A stretch of 60,749 bases of DNA. It comes from Prevotellaceae bacterium. GTDB lineage: Bacteria; Bacteroidota; Bacteroidia; Bacteroidales; Bacteroidaceae. The notes beneath the pieces are model-generated. The model did no database searches. It was not told where the DNA came from and was given only the letters and a program-made list of their open reading frames with translations. Positions 18,166 through 25,696 of the stretch are shown here, piece after piece. The stretch spans positions 1 to 60,749 of the forward strand of contig JAQXXT010000074.1 in assembly GCA_029226205.1 (NCBI GenBank), written 5' to 3'. Both the position numbers and the translations under genes were made by a program. The number at the start of each line of letters is the position of its first letter. The stretch's first letter is position 1.

Positions 18166-19140
18166 ATGCTTACATCAGAAGAAATACTGGCGAAGGTCAA
18201 TGAATTCCTTGACCATCTGCCTTATGATAGAAAACCGGCATCGTTGTATGAGCCGATCCGTTATGTCCTTTCTATGGGCGGCAAGCGCATTCGTCCGACA
18301 CTGATGTTGCTGGCTTACAACCTCTATCATGATGATCCCGAGAAGATCCTCATGCAGGCTGTAGCGTTGGAGACCTATCATAACTATACGTTGTTGCATG
18401 ACGACCTCATGGATAATGCCGATATGCGTCGCGGCCATGTCACGGTGCATAAGAAGTGGGATGCCAACACGGCCATCCTCTCCGGCGACTCCATGCTCGT
18501 GCTCGCCTATGAGCGTATGGCACAGTGTGATGCCCAGCATCTCGCTCCCGTGCTCCATCTCTTCACGGAGACAGCCTTGGAGATTGGTGAGGGACAGCAG
18601 TATGACATGGAGTTTGAGACGCGTACCGATGTCACCGAAGCCGAGTATATCGAGATGATCCGTCTGAAGACCTCCGTCCTCTTGGCTTGTTCGCTGAAGA
18701 TTGGTGCTATCCTTGCCGATGCCCCCGAGGAAGACCAGCAGAACCTCTATACTTTCGGTGAGAAGATCGGACTGGCGTTCCAGTTGCAGGATGACTACCT
18801 CGATGTCTATGGCGACCCGAAAGTCTTCGGTAAGAAGATCGGCGGGGATATCACGTCGAACAAGAAGACTTATATGCTCATTAATGCCTACAATAAGGCG
18901 GAGGGCGCACAGCTGGAGGAACTCGACCGTTGGCTTCATGCGAAGGAATTTGACCGTGATGAGAAAGTCGCCGCCGTCACCCGTCTGTATAATGAGCTTG
19001 GCATAGACCGTATGGCCCAGGATAAGATTGCCTATTATTTTGAGGAGAGCAAGAAATATCTCGCTGCCGTCCGTCTGCCCGAAGCCCGTAAGGCCGAGTT
19101 GGCGAAGTATGCCGAGAAAATGATGAAACGGAAATATTGA
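18166..19140 (+). CDS. Polyprenyl diphosphate synthase
   Basis: This trans-prenyltransferase condenses IPP with allylic diphosphates to build linear isoprenoids for quinones or carrier lipids. The 324-residue protein has GGKRIRP (38-44), the first Asp-rich motif DDLMD (79-83) and the second DDYLD (209-213), all intact. An aromatic residue (Tyr74) five positions before the first motif hints at a shorter-chain product (FPP or GGPP range), but chain length cannot be fixed from sequence alone. I start at ATG 18166; the ATG at 18124 lies inside a family F repeat. It fits functionally with IspH earlier in the window. Confidence 0.92.
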   Translation: MLTSEEILAKVNEFLDHLPYDRKPASLYEPIRYVLSMGGKRIRPTLMLLAYNLYHDDPEKILMQAVALETYHNYTLLHDDLMDNADMRRGHVTVHKKWDANTAILSGDSMLVLAYERMAQCDAQHLAPVLHLFTETALEIGEGQQYDMEFETRTDVTEAEYIEMIRLKTSVLLACSLKIGAILADAPEEDQQNLYTFGEKIGLAFQLQDDYLDVYGDPKVFGKKIGGDITSNKKTYMLINAYNKAEGAQLEELDRWLHAKEFDRDEKVAAVTRLYNELGIDRMAQDKIAYYFEESKKYLAAVRLPEARKAELAKYAEKMMKRKY

Positions 19141-19150
19141 TAAGGTAGGA

Positions 19151-19288
19151 TCGGTCTGCCACCGTAGGGGCACCCCTTATGGGCGCCCTAATTGCCACGG
19201 ATTCCCGGTTAGGACGGCCACAAGGGCCGCACCCTACGGTGGAAGGAATTGCGGTTAGGACGGCCACTAGGGCCGCACCCTACGGTGG
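19151..19288. repeat. Families B and A composite repeat
   Basis: Forward B at 19159-19191, conserved spacer, reverse A at 19209-19242, then a second reverse A at 19255-19288. It separates the prenyl synthase gene from tatD. One in-frame extension of tatD runs through it and is rejected. Confidence 0.9.
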
Positions 19289-19313
19289 ATATAATGTCGC
19301 AATTACGAAAGAA

Positions 19314-20117
19314 ATGATGCAATTTATAGATACCCATTCCCATTTGGATACAGAGGATTTCAAGGAAGACCTGCCGGAAGTGATAGCGCGCGCGAAAGCC
19401 GCCGGTGTCAGTAAGATTTTCTTGCCCGGTGTCGATGCCGCCTCTGTCGCCTCTGTCAAACGGCTCTGCCAGGAGTATCCCGGCTATTGCTATGCCATGA
19501 TCGGCCTGCAGCCGGAAGAGGTGCGGGCAGACTGGCGTGACGTGTTGCAGATGATGAAAGCGGAGCTCGAGGCCTCACGGCATGGTGACGCGGGGACAGT
19601 TCCTTATATCGCTATTGGAGAATGCGGACTCGATTATTATTGGTCACGGGAATACGAGCATGAGCAACTGTTGGCTTTCGAGGAACAAGTAAAATGGTCG
19701 ATCGAAACCCGGTTGCCGCTGATGATCCACTGCCGGAAAGCACAGAATGAGTTGTTGCATATACTGAAAGATTACGAGCGGGACCTCCCCGGCGGCGTCT
19801 TCCATTGTTTCACCGGTAACCGCCAGGAGGCAGAGGCTTATCTGCGCTTCGACAAGTTCGTGCTCGGTGTCGGTGGCGTCTCCACCTTCAAGAGCAGTCA
19901 TCTGCGCGAGGACCTTCCCGCCGTTGTTCCGTTGAACCGTATTGTATTGGAGACCGACAGTCCGTATATGGCGCCCGTGCCTTACCGGGGCAAACGTAAT
20001 GAGAGCGCTTTTGTGCTGGAGGTTCTGAAGACCCTGGCGAAGGCTTACGGCGTAACGGAGGAAGAAATGGCCGAACAGACGAACGCGAATGTACGGCGAA
20101 TCTTTAAAGAAATTTAA
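19314..20117 (+). CDS. tatD: TatD family metal-dependent hydrolase (DNase)
   Basis: A cytoplasmic TIM-barrel metal hydrolase linked to 3'-5' DNA exonuclease activity and RNA turnover in other bacteria. The 267-residue protein shows the opening metal pair FIDTHSHLD, GECGLDYYWS (Glu), MIHCRKA (His), GVFHCFTGN (His) and ETDSPYMAPVPYRGKRN (Asp), so all metal ligands are present. Two tandem ATG codons (19314, 19317) are both plausible starts. It ends 80 bp before the tRNA-Ser gene. Confidence 0.95.
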   Translation: MMQFIDTHSHLDTEDFKEDLPEVIARAKAAGVSKIFLPGVDAASVASVKRLCQEYPGYCYAMIGLQPEEVRADWRDVLQMMKAELEASRHGDAGTVPYIAIGECGLDYYWSREYEHEQLLAFEEQVKWSIETRLPLMIHCRKAQNELLHILKDYERDLPGGVFHCFTGNRQEAEAYLRFDKFVLGVGGVSTFKSSHLREDLPAVVPLNRIVLETDSPYMAPVPYRGKRNESAFVLEVLKTLAKAYGVTEEEMAEQTNANVRRIFKEI

Positions 20118-20155
20118 AATTTTAGAGAATTTTCGTCTGTTTAATCAAAAAGTAG

Positions 20156-20163
20156 TACTTTTG
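20156..20163 (+). promoter_or_regulatory. Probable -7 element of tRNA-Ser
   Basis: TACTTTTG lies 37 bp before the tRNA. The region 24 bp upstream reads TTCG rather than TTTG, so the -33 match is partial. Confidence 0.45.
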
Positions 20164-20200
20164 CACTCGCTTACAAGCTAAGCACGTCAACCACGCAAAA

Positions 20201-20288
20201 GGAAAGATGCTCGAGTGGTTGAAGAGGCACGCCTGGAAAGCGTGTAAACGTCTAAAGCGTTTCGGGGGTTCGAATCCCCCTCTTTCCG
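20201..20288 (+). tRNA. tRNA-Ser (anticodon GGA)
   Basis: This 88-nt cloverleaf has acceptor arms GGAAAGA and TCTTTCC. The anticodon stem is CACGC/GCGTG around the loop CTGGAAA, giving anticodon GGA for UCC/UCU codons. The long variable arm is the class II feature of serine tRNAs, and the T arm is GGGGG-TTCGAAT-CCCCC. The discriminator base is G, as expected for serine. CCA is not encoded. Confidence 0.96.
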
Positions 20289-20329
20289 CAGCAGAAGGGA
20301 AATCTCGAAAGAGGTTTCCCTTCTGCTGC
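20288..20329 (+). terminator. Hairpin after tRNA-Ser
   Basis: A perfect 15-bp stem (GCAGCAGAAGGGAAA / TTTCCCTTCTGCTGC) begins at the last tRNA base. The T run after it is short, so it may act in both termination and 3' processing. Confidence 0.75.
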
Positions 20330-20338
20330 GTTTAGGAG

Positions 20339-20487
20339 TTAGGACGGCCACAAGGGCCGCACCCTACGGTGGATCGGTCAACCACCGTAGGGGCACCCCT
20401 TGTGGGTGCCCTAATCACCCCTTGTGGGCGCCCTAATTGCCACGTATTCCCGGTTAGGACGGCCACAAGGGCCGCACCCTACGGTGG
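20339..20487. repeat. Families A and B composite repeat upstream of exbB
   Basis: Reverse A at 20339-20372, forward B at 20383-20414, a partial second B at about 20416-20435, conserved spacer, reverse A at 20454-20487. Confidence 0.9.
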
Positions 20488-20535
20488 GAGAATAAAAAAT
20501 TCTGTATTTCTTTTCTTCATTTGCTGAAATTAGTG

Positions 20536-20543
20536 TAACTTTG
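20536..20543 (+). promoter_or_regulatory. Probable -7 element of the exbB operon
   Basis: TAACTTTG, 37 bp before the exbB ATG. The only nearby TTTG (20520-20523) is too close to be a standard -33. Confidence 0.45.
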
Positions 20544-20580
20544 CGCATGATTTGAAAGCGAAGAAAATATTCAGAAGATA

Positions 20581-21312
20581 ATGAATCAGAAAAAAGGATT
20601 GGCAAGGATTTTTGCCGTTGTCTGTCTGCTGCTGACCTCCTCAGCAGCCGCTATGGCCCAGGACGCCGAGAGCTTGGGTTTTCATCAGGAGTTGAAGACG
20701 AAGTTTATTGAGGGAAATGCCGGATTCATGTCCCTCGTCGCCATCACGCTCGTTCTCGGTCTGGCCTTCTGTATAGAGCGAATGATCTACCTCAGTCTGT
20801 CGGAGATCAACGCGAAGAAATTCATGGGAGATATTGAGCAGAAAGTAGGCGCTAATGATATCGAAGGCGCCAAGGAGCTGTGCCGCAATACGCGTGGCCC
20901 TGTTGCCTCTGTCTGCTATCAGGGTTTACTGCATATCCGTGAGAGTATCGATGATATCGAGCGCAGTGTCGGCAACTATGGCACTGTCCAGGCCTCCAAC
21001 CTCGAGAAAGGCTGTTCATGGATCACGCTGTTCATCGCCATGGCGCCGTCACTCGGCTTCCTCGGAACGGTGATCGGTATGGTCATGGCTTTCGATCAGA
21101 TTCAGCAGGCCGGCGATATCAGTCCGACGATTGTCGCCTCGGGTATGAAGGTCGCATTGATCACGACGATCTTCGGTATCATCGTTGCCGTTATCCTGCA
21201 GATCTTCTACAATTATATCTTGAATAAGATCGAGCATCTCACGAGTCAGATGGAAGAGAGTGCCATCACGTTGATGGATATCATCTCCAAGGCCAAGAGA
21301 GGCGGCGAATAA
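20581..21312 (+). CDS. exbB: ExbB/TolQ/MotA family proton channel subunit
   Basis: This is the pentameric inner-membrane subunit of the TonB motor. The 243-residue protein has an N-terminal hydrophobic leader (about 8-26), TM helix 1 (about 50-70), a cytoplasmic domain, and two C-terminal helices. The family signature WITLFIAMAPSLGFLGTVIGMVMAF lies around 143-167, and MKVALITTIFGIIVAVILQIFYN near 198-220. It is first in a four-gene operon with a small membrane protein and two ExbD proteins. Confidence 0.95.
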   Translation: MNQKKGLARIFAVVCLLLTSSAAAMAQDAESLGFHQELKTKFIEGNAGFMSLVAITLVLGLAFCIERMIYLSLSEINAKKFMGDIEQKVGANDIEGAKELCRNTRGPVASVCYQGLLHIRESIDDIERSVGNYGTVQASNLEKGCSWITLFIAMAPSLGFLGTVIGMVMAFDQIQQAGDISPTIVASGMKVALITTIFGIIVAVILQIFYNYILNKIEHLTSQMEESAITLMDIISKAKRGGE

Positions 21313-21326
21313 AGAAAGGAGGAGAG

Positions 21327-21860
21327 ATGAAGTATACTTTTCATCGCAAGGATCTGCGCCGGATGTCAGCCGAGCGACTGTCCCAGCGTGTCTTCTATGG
21401 CTTGCTGGCTCTCGCCGTCATTGTCTTCGGCCTTTTCTATCTCGTCGGTTACGACCGTCCTTTCGCAGAGGACTATTCTTTCAACGATCCGCTGTTCACC
21501 AATGCCGTGTTGATCCTTATGGATGTGCTGCTGGTAGCCGCCGTCATCGTTGCTGCCGCCTCCGGTTACCGTTTGTGGCGCCAGCGCAGCAAGGATAATG
21601 GAACGGATAATAACATCCCCGTTAGGAAAATCCGTCTGTGGACGTGGTCGGCAACGGGCATCTGCCTGTTGCTTACTCTTCTCATTGGCGGTTCCTCACC
21701 GATGCGCATCAATGGTTCGTGGTATACCGATACACTGTGGTTGAAAGTCAGTGACATGTTCATTCTGACTTCTATCATCCTGTTGCTGGCGGCTGTCGGC
21801 ACCGTGATCTATGGCAGTACACGTTATATCCGTCACAGAAAGGAGCGTCGCACATGCTGA
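21327..21860 (+). CDS. Uncharacterised four-helix membrane protein in the exb operon
   Basis: A 177-residue protein with four predicted membrane helices (about 23-43, 57-79, 103-121, 142-162), a basic N-terminus and a basic C-terminus (RYIRHRKERRTC). I recognise no family. It lies 14 bp after exbB and overlaps the first exbD by 7 bp, so it is made together with the motor subunits. It may assist or modify the ExbBD complex, but that is inference from position only. Confidence 0.85.
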   Translation: MKYTFHRKDLRRMSAERLSQRVFYGLLALAVIVFGLFYLVGYDRPFAEDYSFNDPLFTNAVLILMDVLLVAAVIVAAASGYRLWRQRSKDNGTDNNIPVRKIRLWTWSATGICLLLTLLIGGSSPMRINGSWYTDTLWLKVSDMFILTSIILLLAAVGTVIYGSTRYIRHRKERRTC

Positions 21861-22402
21861 TCCGTCGCAAGGCCCGTCGGGAGGTGCCGCAACTGAACAC
21901 GACGTCAACGGCAGACATCTCTTTCATGCTGTTGATCTTCTTCCTCGTCACGACGAATATGGACAAGGACACGGGACTGCCGCGCCTCCTCCCTCCCGCT
22001 GACCGGCAGAAAGAGCAGCAGCTCAGTGTCGTCGACAAGAGTAAGACGCTCGTCATGGACCTCAAGGCCGGTGACAGTCTGCTCATTGCAGGAAAGCCCT
22101 GTCCGATGGCTGCCGTGAAGCAGCGTGTCGCCGAGTTTGTCGCCAAGACGGGAACGAACCACCTGTTGTCGCTGACATGCAGTCCGGAGGCTGACTATAA
22201 TGCTTATTTCCAGTTGCAGAATGCCATCATGCAGGCCTACCACGCCGTGCGCGACTCCGAGGCGAAGCGGCGTTATCACCGTCTTTATAATGAGCTCGGT
22301 CCGAAGGAGCATAAGTTCATTCAGGAACTTGTGCCGATCCGTCTTGCCGAGCCTTACGATGAGCATGCCCCTGCGGAAGGAGAGAAAGGAGGCACGAAAT
22401 GA
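21854..22402 (+). CDS. exbD: ExbD/TolR family protein, first copy
   Basis: The 182-residue inner-membrane protein has one N-terminal helix carrying the essential Asp (TADISFMLLIFFLVTTNM; Asp near residue 22) that takes protons in the TonB motor. A periplasmic domain of about 140 residues follows. It overlaps the gene before by 7 bp and the second exbD by 4 bp (ATGA). Paired ExbD paralogues are common in Bacteroidota. Confidence 0.94.
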   Translation: MLIRRKARREVPQLNTTSTADISFMLLIFFLVTTNMDKDTGLPRLLPPADRQKEQQLSVVDKSKTLVMDLKAGDSLLIAGKPCPMAAVKQRVAEFVAKTGTNHLLSLTCSPEADYNAYFQLQNAIMQAYHAVRDSEAKRRYHRLYNELGPKEHKFIQELVPIRLAEPYDEHAPAEGEKGGTK

Positions 22403-22869
22403 TTAATTTCCATACCCGTCGCAGCCATCGCGTGCCCGGATTGAATACGGCCTCACTGCCGGATCTGATCTTCTCCGTCCTTTTCTTCTTTATGATTGTC
22501 ACGCACATGCGGAAGGAGACGTTGAAGGTGAAATATCAGGTGCCGCAAGGCACGGAGCTGACGAAGCTCGTCAAGAAGAGCTGTGTCTCCTATATATATA
22601 TAGGTAAGCCCATCTCGCCCATGAGCAAGGTCCTCAGCGACAGCAGCCGCATCCAGTTGAACGACAAATACGCCACGGTAGAAGAGGTAGGCAGTTATAT
22701 CCGTCAGGAGCGTAACCGCATGAGTGCCAATGACGCGCCGAACATGACGGTATCGTTGAAAGCCGACCGCAACACGCCGATGGGCATCATCCAGGGCGTG
22801 AAGCAGCAGTTGCGCCAGGCCGATGCGTTAAAGATCAATTATTCGGCAGAAGAAGCGAAAAAACAGTAA
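22399..22869 (+). CDS. exbD: ExbD/TolR family protein, second copy
   Basis: A 156-residue ExbD with the membrane Asp in LPDLIFSVLFFFMIVTHM and a periplasmic domain (YIYIGKPI ... ATVEEVGSYIRQERNRM ... VSLKADRNTPMGIIQGVKQQLRQA). Sequence identity to the first copy is low apart from the helix, so the two probably form hetero-dimers with different periplasmic surfaces. This is inferred from sequence. Confidence 0.94.
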   Translation: MINFHTRRSHRVPGLNTASLPDLIFSVLFFFMIVTHMRKETLKVKYQVPQGTELTKLVKKSCVSYIYIGKPISPMSKVLSDSSRIQLNDKYATVEEVGSYIRQERNRMSANDAPNMTVSLKADRNTPMGIIQGVKQQLRQADALKINYSAEEAKKQ

Positions 22870-22950
22870 ATAAAATTGTAAAATAATTTAAATCAGTAAT
22901 GATTTGAAAGATTTTTCTGCAAAATAGTTGGTTTGTACAATTATTTGTTG

Positions 22951-22958
22951 TATCTTTG
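22951..22958 (+). promoter_or_regulatory. Probable -7 element of the Lrp-family gene
   Basis: TATCTTTG, 20 bp before the ATG at 22979. TTTG at 22932-22935 is only 15 bp upstream, so spacing is short. It shows that an upstream TTG start at 22928 is not used. Confidence 0.5.
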
Positions 22959-22978
22959 CAGCAAATTTAACAAGCAGA

Positions 22979-23476
22979 ATGGCACAACATCAATTAGACA
23001 AACTAGACAAGAAGATCCTCTCACTCATCGCAGAGGATGCCCGCATTCCTTTTCTGGAGGTAGCCCGCGCCTGCAATGTCAGTGGCGCCGCTATTCACCA
23101 GCGCATACAGAAGCTCACCAATCAGGGAATACTGAAAGGCTCGCAGTTCATTCTCGATCCACAGAAGATCGGCTATGAGACTTGCGCCTATATCTCTTTA
23201 TATCTGAAGGAGCCCGGCGATTCCGACAAGGTCGTTGAGAAGCTCAAGAAGATCCCCGAGGTGGTAGAGTGTCACTGTACCACGGGCGGCATGGACCTTT
23301 TCATCAAGCTCTATGCGCTGAACAACCAGCATCTCATGAAGATCATCCACGACAAGCTGCAGCCTCTGGGTCTGGCACGCAGCGAGACCATTGTGTCTTT
23401 CGCCACGCCTATCCAGCGTCAGTTGCCCATCGAGGATGTCATTGTCGATGACAGGGGCGAAGGAGCAGAGGCCTAA
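22979..23476 (+). CDS. Lrp/AsnC family transcriptional regulator
   Basis: The 165-residue DNA-binding protein has an N-terminal winged helix-turn-helix (LDKLDKKILSLIAEDARIPFLEVARACNVSGAAIHQRIQKL, about 6-46) and a C-terminal RAM ligand-binding domain. Members sense amino acids and regulate amino-acid metabolism. It has its own -7 element and is single in its transcript. The target is not evident from context. Confidence 0.93.
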   Translation: MAQHQLDKLDKKILSLIAEDARIPFLEVARACNVSGAAIHQRIQKLTNQGILKGSQFILDPQKIGYETCAYISLYLKEPGDSDKVVEKLKKIPEVVECHCTTGGMDLFIKLYALNNQHLMKIIHDKLQPLGLARSETIVSFATPIQRQLPIEDVIVDDRGEGAEA

Positions 23477-23478
23477 GT

Positions 23479-23506
23479 GCGTGGCCGCAACATGGCGGCC
23501 ACCTAC
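23479..23506 (+). repeat. Family C repeat after the Lrp-family gene
   Basis: The GTGGCCGC-AACATG-GCGGCCAC palindrome, two bases after the stop codon. Confidence 0.9.
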
Positions 23507-23543
23507 AAATCCCGAATGGACAAAAAGAAAATAAAATGATTGT

Positions 23544-23578
23544 AACGCTGTCTTTCCGTAAGGAAGGGCAGCGTTTTT
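23544..23578 (+). terminator. Terminator downstream of the Lrp-family gene
   Basis: AACGCTG and CAGCGTT arms around an inner TTTCC-GTAA-GGAA helix, ending in a T run at 23574-23578. Confidence 0.8.
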
Positions 23579-23690
23579 GCGTTATGCTGATATTTCTTTT
23601 CGTTCTTTGTGCCCGTCTTATATATATAAGAGGTGTAGAATATTGATTTTGTAAGGAAAATAACTTTTTTGCAAGAAAATTGAAAATTTA

Positions 23691-23722
23691 TTTGGTTGTT
23701 TCATAATAATTACATAATTTTG
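23691..23722 (+). promoter_or_regulatory. Promoter of the secreted-protein gene at 23753
   Basis: TTTG at 23691-23694 and TAATTTTG at 23715-23722, spacer exactly 20 bp. It sets the start at ATG 23753 rather than 23696. Confidence 0.75.
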
Positions 23723-23752
23723 CAATCGAGAATTATCCAAACAGTATTTTAT

Positions 23753-25552
23753 ATGAGGAATTATTTTACTTACGTTCTGTCAGCCGCAATGCTGACTACA
23801 TCACTCACAGTAAGCGCCCAGGCGCTGAGAACAGCCCCGCAGGGCTTGGCTAAGTTTGCCAAGACTCCCACTGCCGGTATGCTGAAAGGCAAGAAGGCCA
23901 GTGATCTGAAGATCGCCCAGAGCCGTGTTCAGCCGAATGCTTTCCGTGTCCTTGTCCGTCGTTATGCCGCCGATGAGGACCTCACTCCCGTCACTAATCC
24001 CGAGGGAACGACCTATGGCAATCTCGCTCTCTCCGACTTCAACACCTTTGTGTACTGGGGCTATCTGATGACGGGTCAGGACCGTGCCGCGTTGAGCAGT
24101 TACATTGTAGCGCCCAACGGCGATGTCTATTTCCAGCCTTTCGCCAGCTCATTGCCCAATTCCGGCTATCTGAAGATCAGCAAGGAGAAAGATGGTTATG
24201 TCGCCCATACACCGCAGCTGATCTATACGGAGTCGGGTCAGACCGATGCCGGCAACGACACAACGATCTATGTCTATGCCACGCGTCTGACGATGCAGGA
24301 TCAGGGTAATGGCTATGTAGGCTATCAGACAGATTCTGTTGCGAAGGACACATGGAATCTTGACATGAAGTTCACGTTTGAGAACGGCGTTCTCCAGCAG
24401 GCTGATCAGAGCAATTATGGAAATACCGCCTATGCTAATGAGATCATCGGTCTGACGGATGCCGGCGGCGCTTGGTCTGGTTATTCCCTGGGTCAGATTA
24501 CGATCAAGCCGCTCGACGCTGAGGATGTCGCCGCCACGCTGCCTTCCGATACCGTCCGTCATGATGCCGTCTTCTCTTACGATACGCCGGATACCGCTGG
24601 CGTAGAGCATGCTACGAAGACCTCTTCTTACTATTATACTTCTAAGTCGAACCCCAGTGCCGTCTATGTGGCCAACCCGTATAACAAGGATTCCAAGCAG
24701 TATATCGCCGGTACGATCAATGCCGACAAGAGCTGGAGCTTCAAGAAGCAGTATCTCGGTGCTGACTCTACGGTGATGCAGCATCTGTGGTTCATTCCTG
24801 GTACCTATACGGTGGAGAAGGGAACGGACTATTACGGTGATCCCGCTGCCGAGAATGACTATGCCATTGATTCCCTTTCCGATAAGCTCGTGCTGAAATA
24901 TGCCGATGGCGTCTACAAGAGCGATTCCGGCAAGGCTATGCTCATCAATGCCGGTAAGGACAAGGTCTATTACACCGGCGCTTATGCAGATCCTCAGTAT
25001 CAGGACTTCGTAGAGGTTGCCGCCACACCGGCTGATCCTTCTTTTACGGGTTATCAGGCTTATAACAGCTCCGATGGTTATGGCTATCTTTCTTTCAATA
25101 TTCCTTGTGCCGATATGTTGGGCAACTACATCAATCCTGACAAGCTCTACTACAATGTCTTCGTCAATGGTGATGAGACCGAGCTTTATGAGTTCTCTAC
25201 GGACGATTATAAGTACCTGACGGCGAACATGACGAATGTGCCTTACAGCTTCAGCGATAACTATGATTTCTTTGCTACCAATGATGCTCATGGGATCTAC
25301 TACCATGTCAACGGTGTTGACCAGTGGGGTCTGCAGAGTATCTATACCGGTGGTGGTGAGACGCATAAGTCTAAGATTGTATGGTTCGATGCTGCTGCCT
25401 CAGGTGTCAAGGCGATCACGAACAATGGCAAGAGCACGGTTGCTTACTATGATCTTACCGGTCGTCGTGTCAGCAAGGCACAGGGTGGTCTCTTCATCAA
25501 GAAGATCACGTATGCCGACGGCAGTCAGAAGACCGTAAAAGTTTTGAAGTAA
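23753..25552 (+). CDS. Secreted protein with T9SS-like C-terminal tail
   Basis: The 599-residue protein has a signal peptide (MRNYFTYVLSAAMLTTSLTVSAQ) and a large beta-rich, Tyr- and Asp-rich body with no domain I can name. It ends in YYDLTGRRVSKAQGGLFIKK then a charged strand to KTVKVLK. That tail has the look of the short type A sorting domains used for type IX secretion in Prevotella (YDLxGRRV, GLYI, final KVxV strand). Function is unknown. The next gene encodes a protein with a similar tail and may be co-transcribed. Confidence 0.85.
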   Translation: MRNYFTYVLSAAMLTTSLTVSAQALRTAPQGLAKFAKTPTAGMLKGKKASDLKIAQSRVQPNAFRVLVRRYAADEDLTPVTNPEGTTYGNLALSDFNTFVYWGYLMTGQDRAALSSYIVAPNGDVYFQPFASSLPNSGYLKISKEKDGYVAHTPQLIYTESGQTDAGNDTTIYVYATRLTMQDQGNGYVGYQTDSVAKDTWNLDMKFTFENGVLQQADQSNYGNTAYANEIIGLTDAGGAWSGYSLGQITIKPLDAEDVAATLPSDTVRHDAVFSYDTPDTAGVEHATKTSSYYYTSKSNPSAVYVANPYNKDSKQYIAGTINADKSWSFKKQYLGADSTVMQHLWFIPGTYTVEKGTDYYGDPAAENDYAIDSLSDKLVLKYADGVYKSDSGKAMLINAGKDKVYYTGAYADPQYQDFVEVAATPADPSFTGYQAYNSSDGYGYLSFNIPCADMLGNYINPDKLYYNVFVNGDETELYEFSTDDYKYLTANMTNVPYSFSDNYDFFATNDAHGIYYHVNGVDQWGLQSIYTGGGETHKSKIVWFDAAASGVKAITNNGKSTVAYYDLTGRRVSKAQGGLFIKKITYADGSQKTVKVLK

Positions 25553-25630
25553 TCAATTATTATTAATAGGTATATGTCTGTCCCGTCATTGTTTTGACCA
25601 GGCAGACATTGCTGTTCACCTGCATTTTGT

Positions 25631-25658
25631 GCGTGGCCGCAACATGGCGGCCACCTAC
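25631..25658 (+). repeat. Family C repeat
   Basis: The same palindrome as at 6532, in the 144-bp gap between two secreted-protein genes. Confidence 0.9.
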
Positions 25659-25696
25659 TGTTTGTCAAAAATTTCATTTTCAAAAATAACATTGTC

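Noticed and set aside
19179..19313. N-terminal extension of TatD
   Set aside because: It runs through family B and A repeats; the conserved protein begins at 19314.
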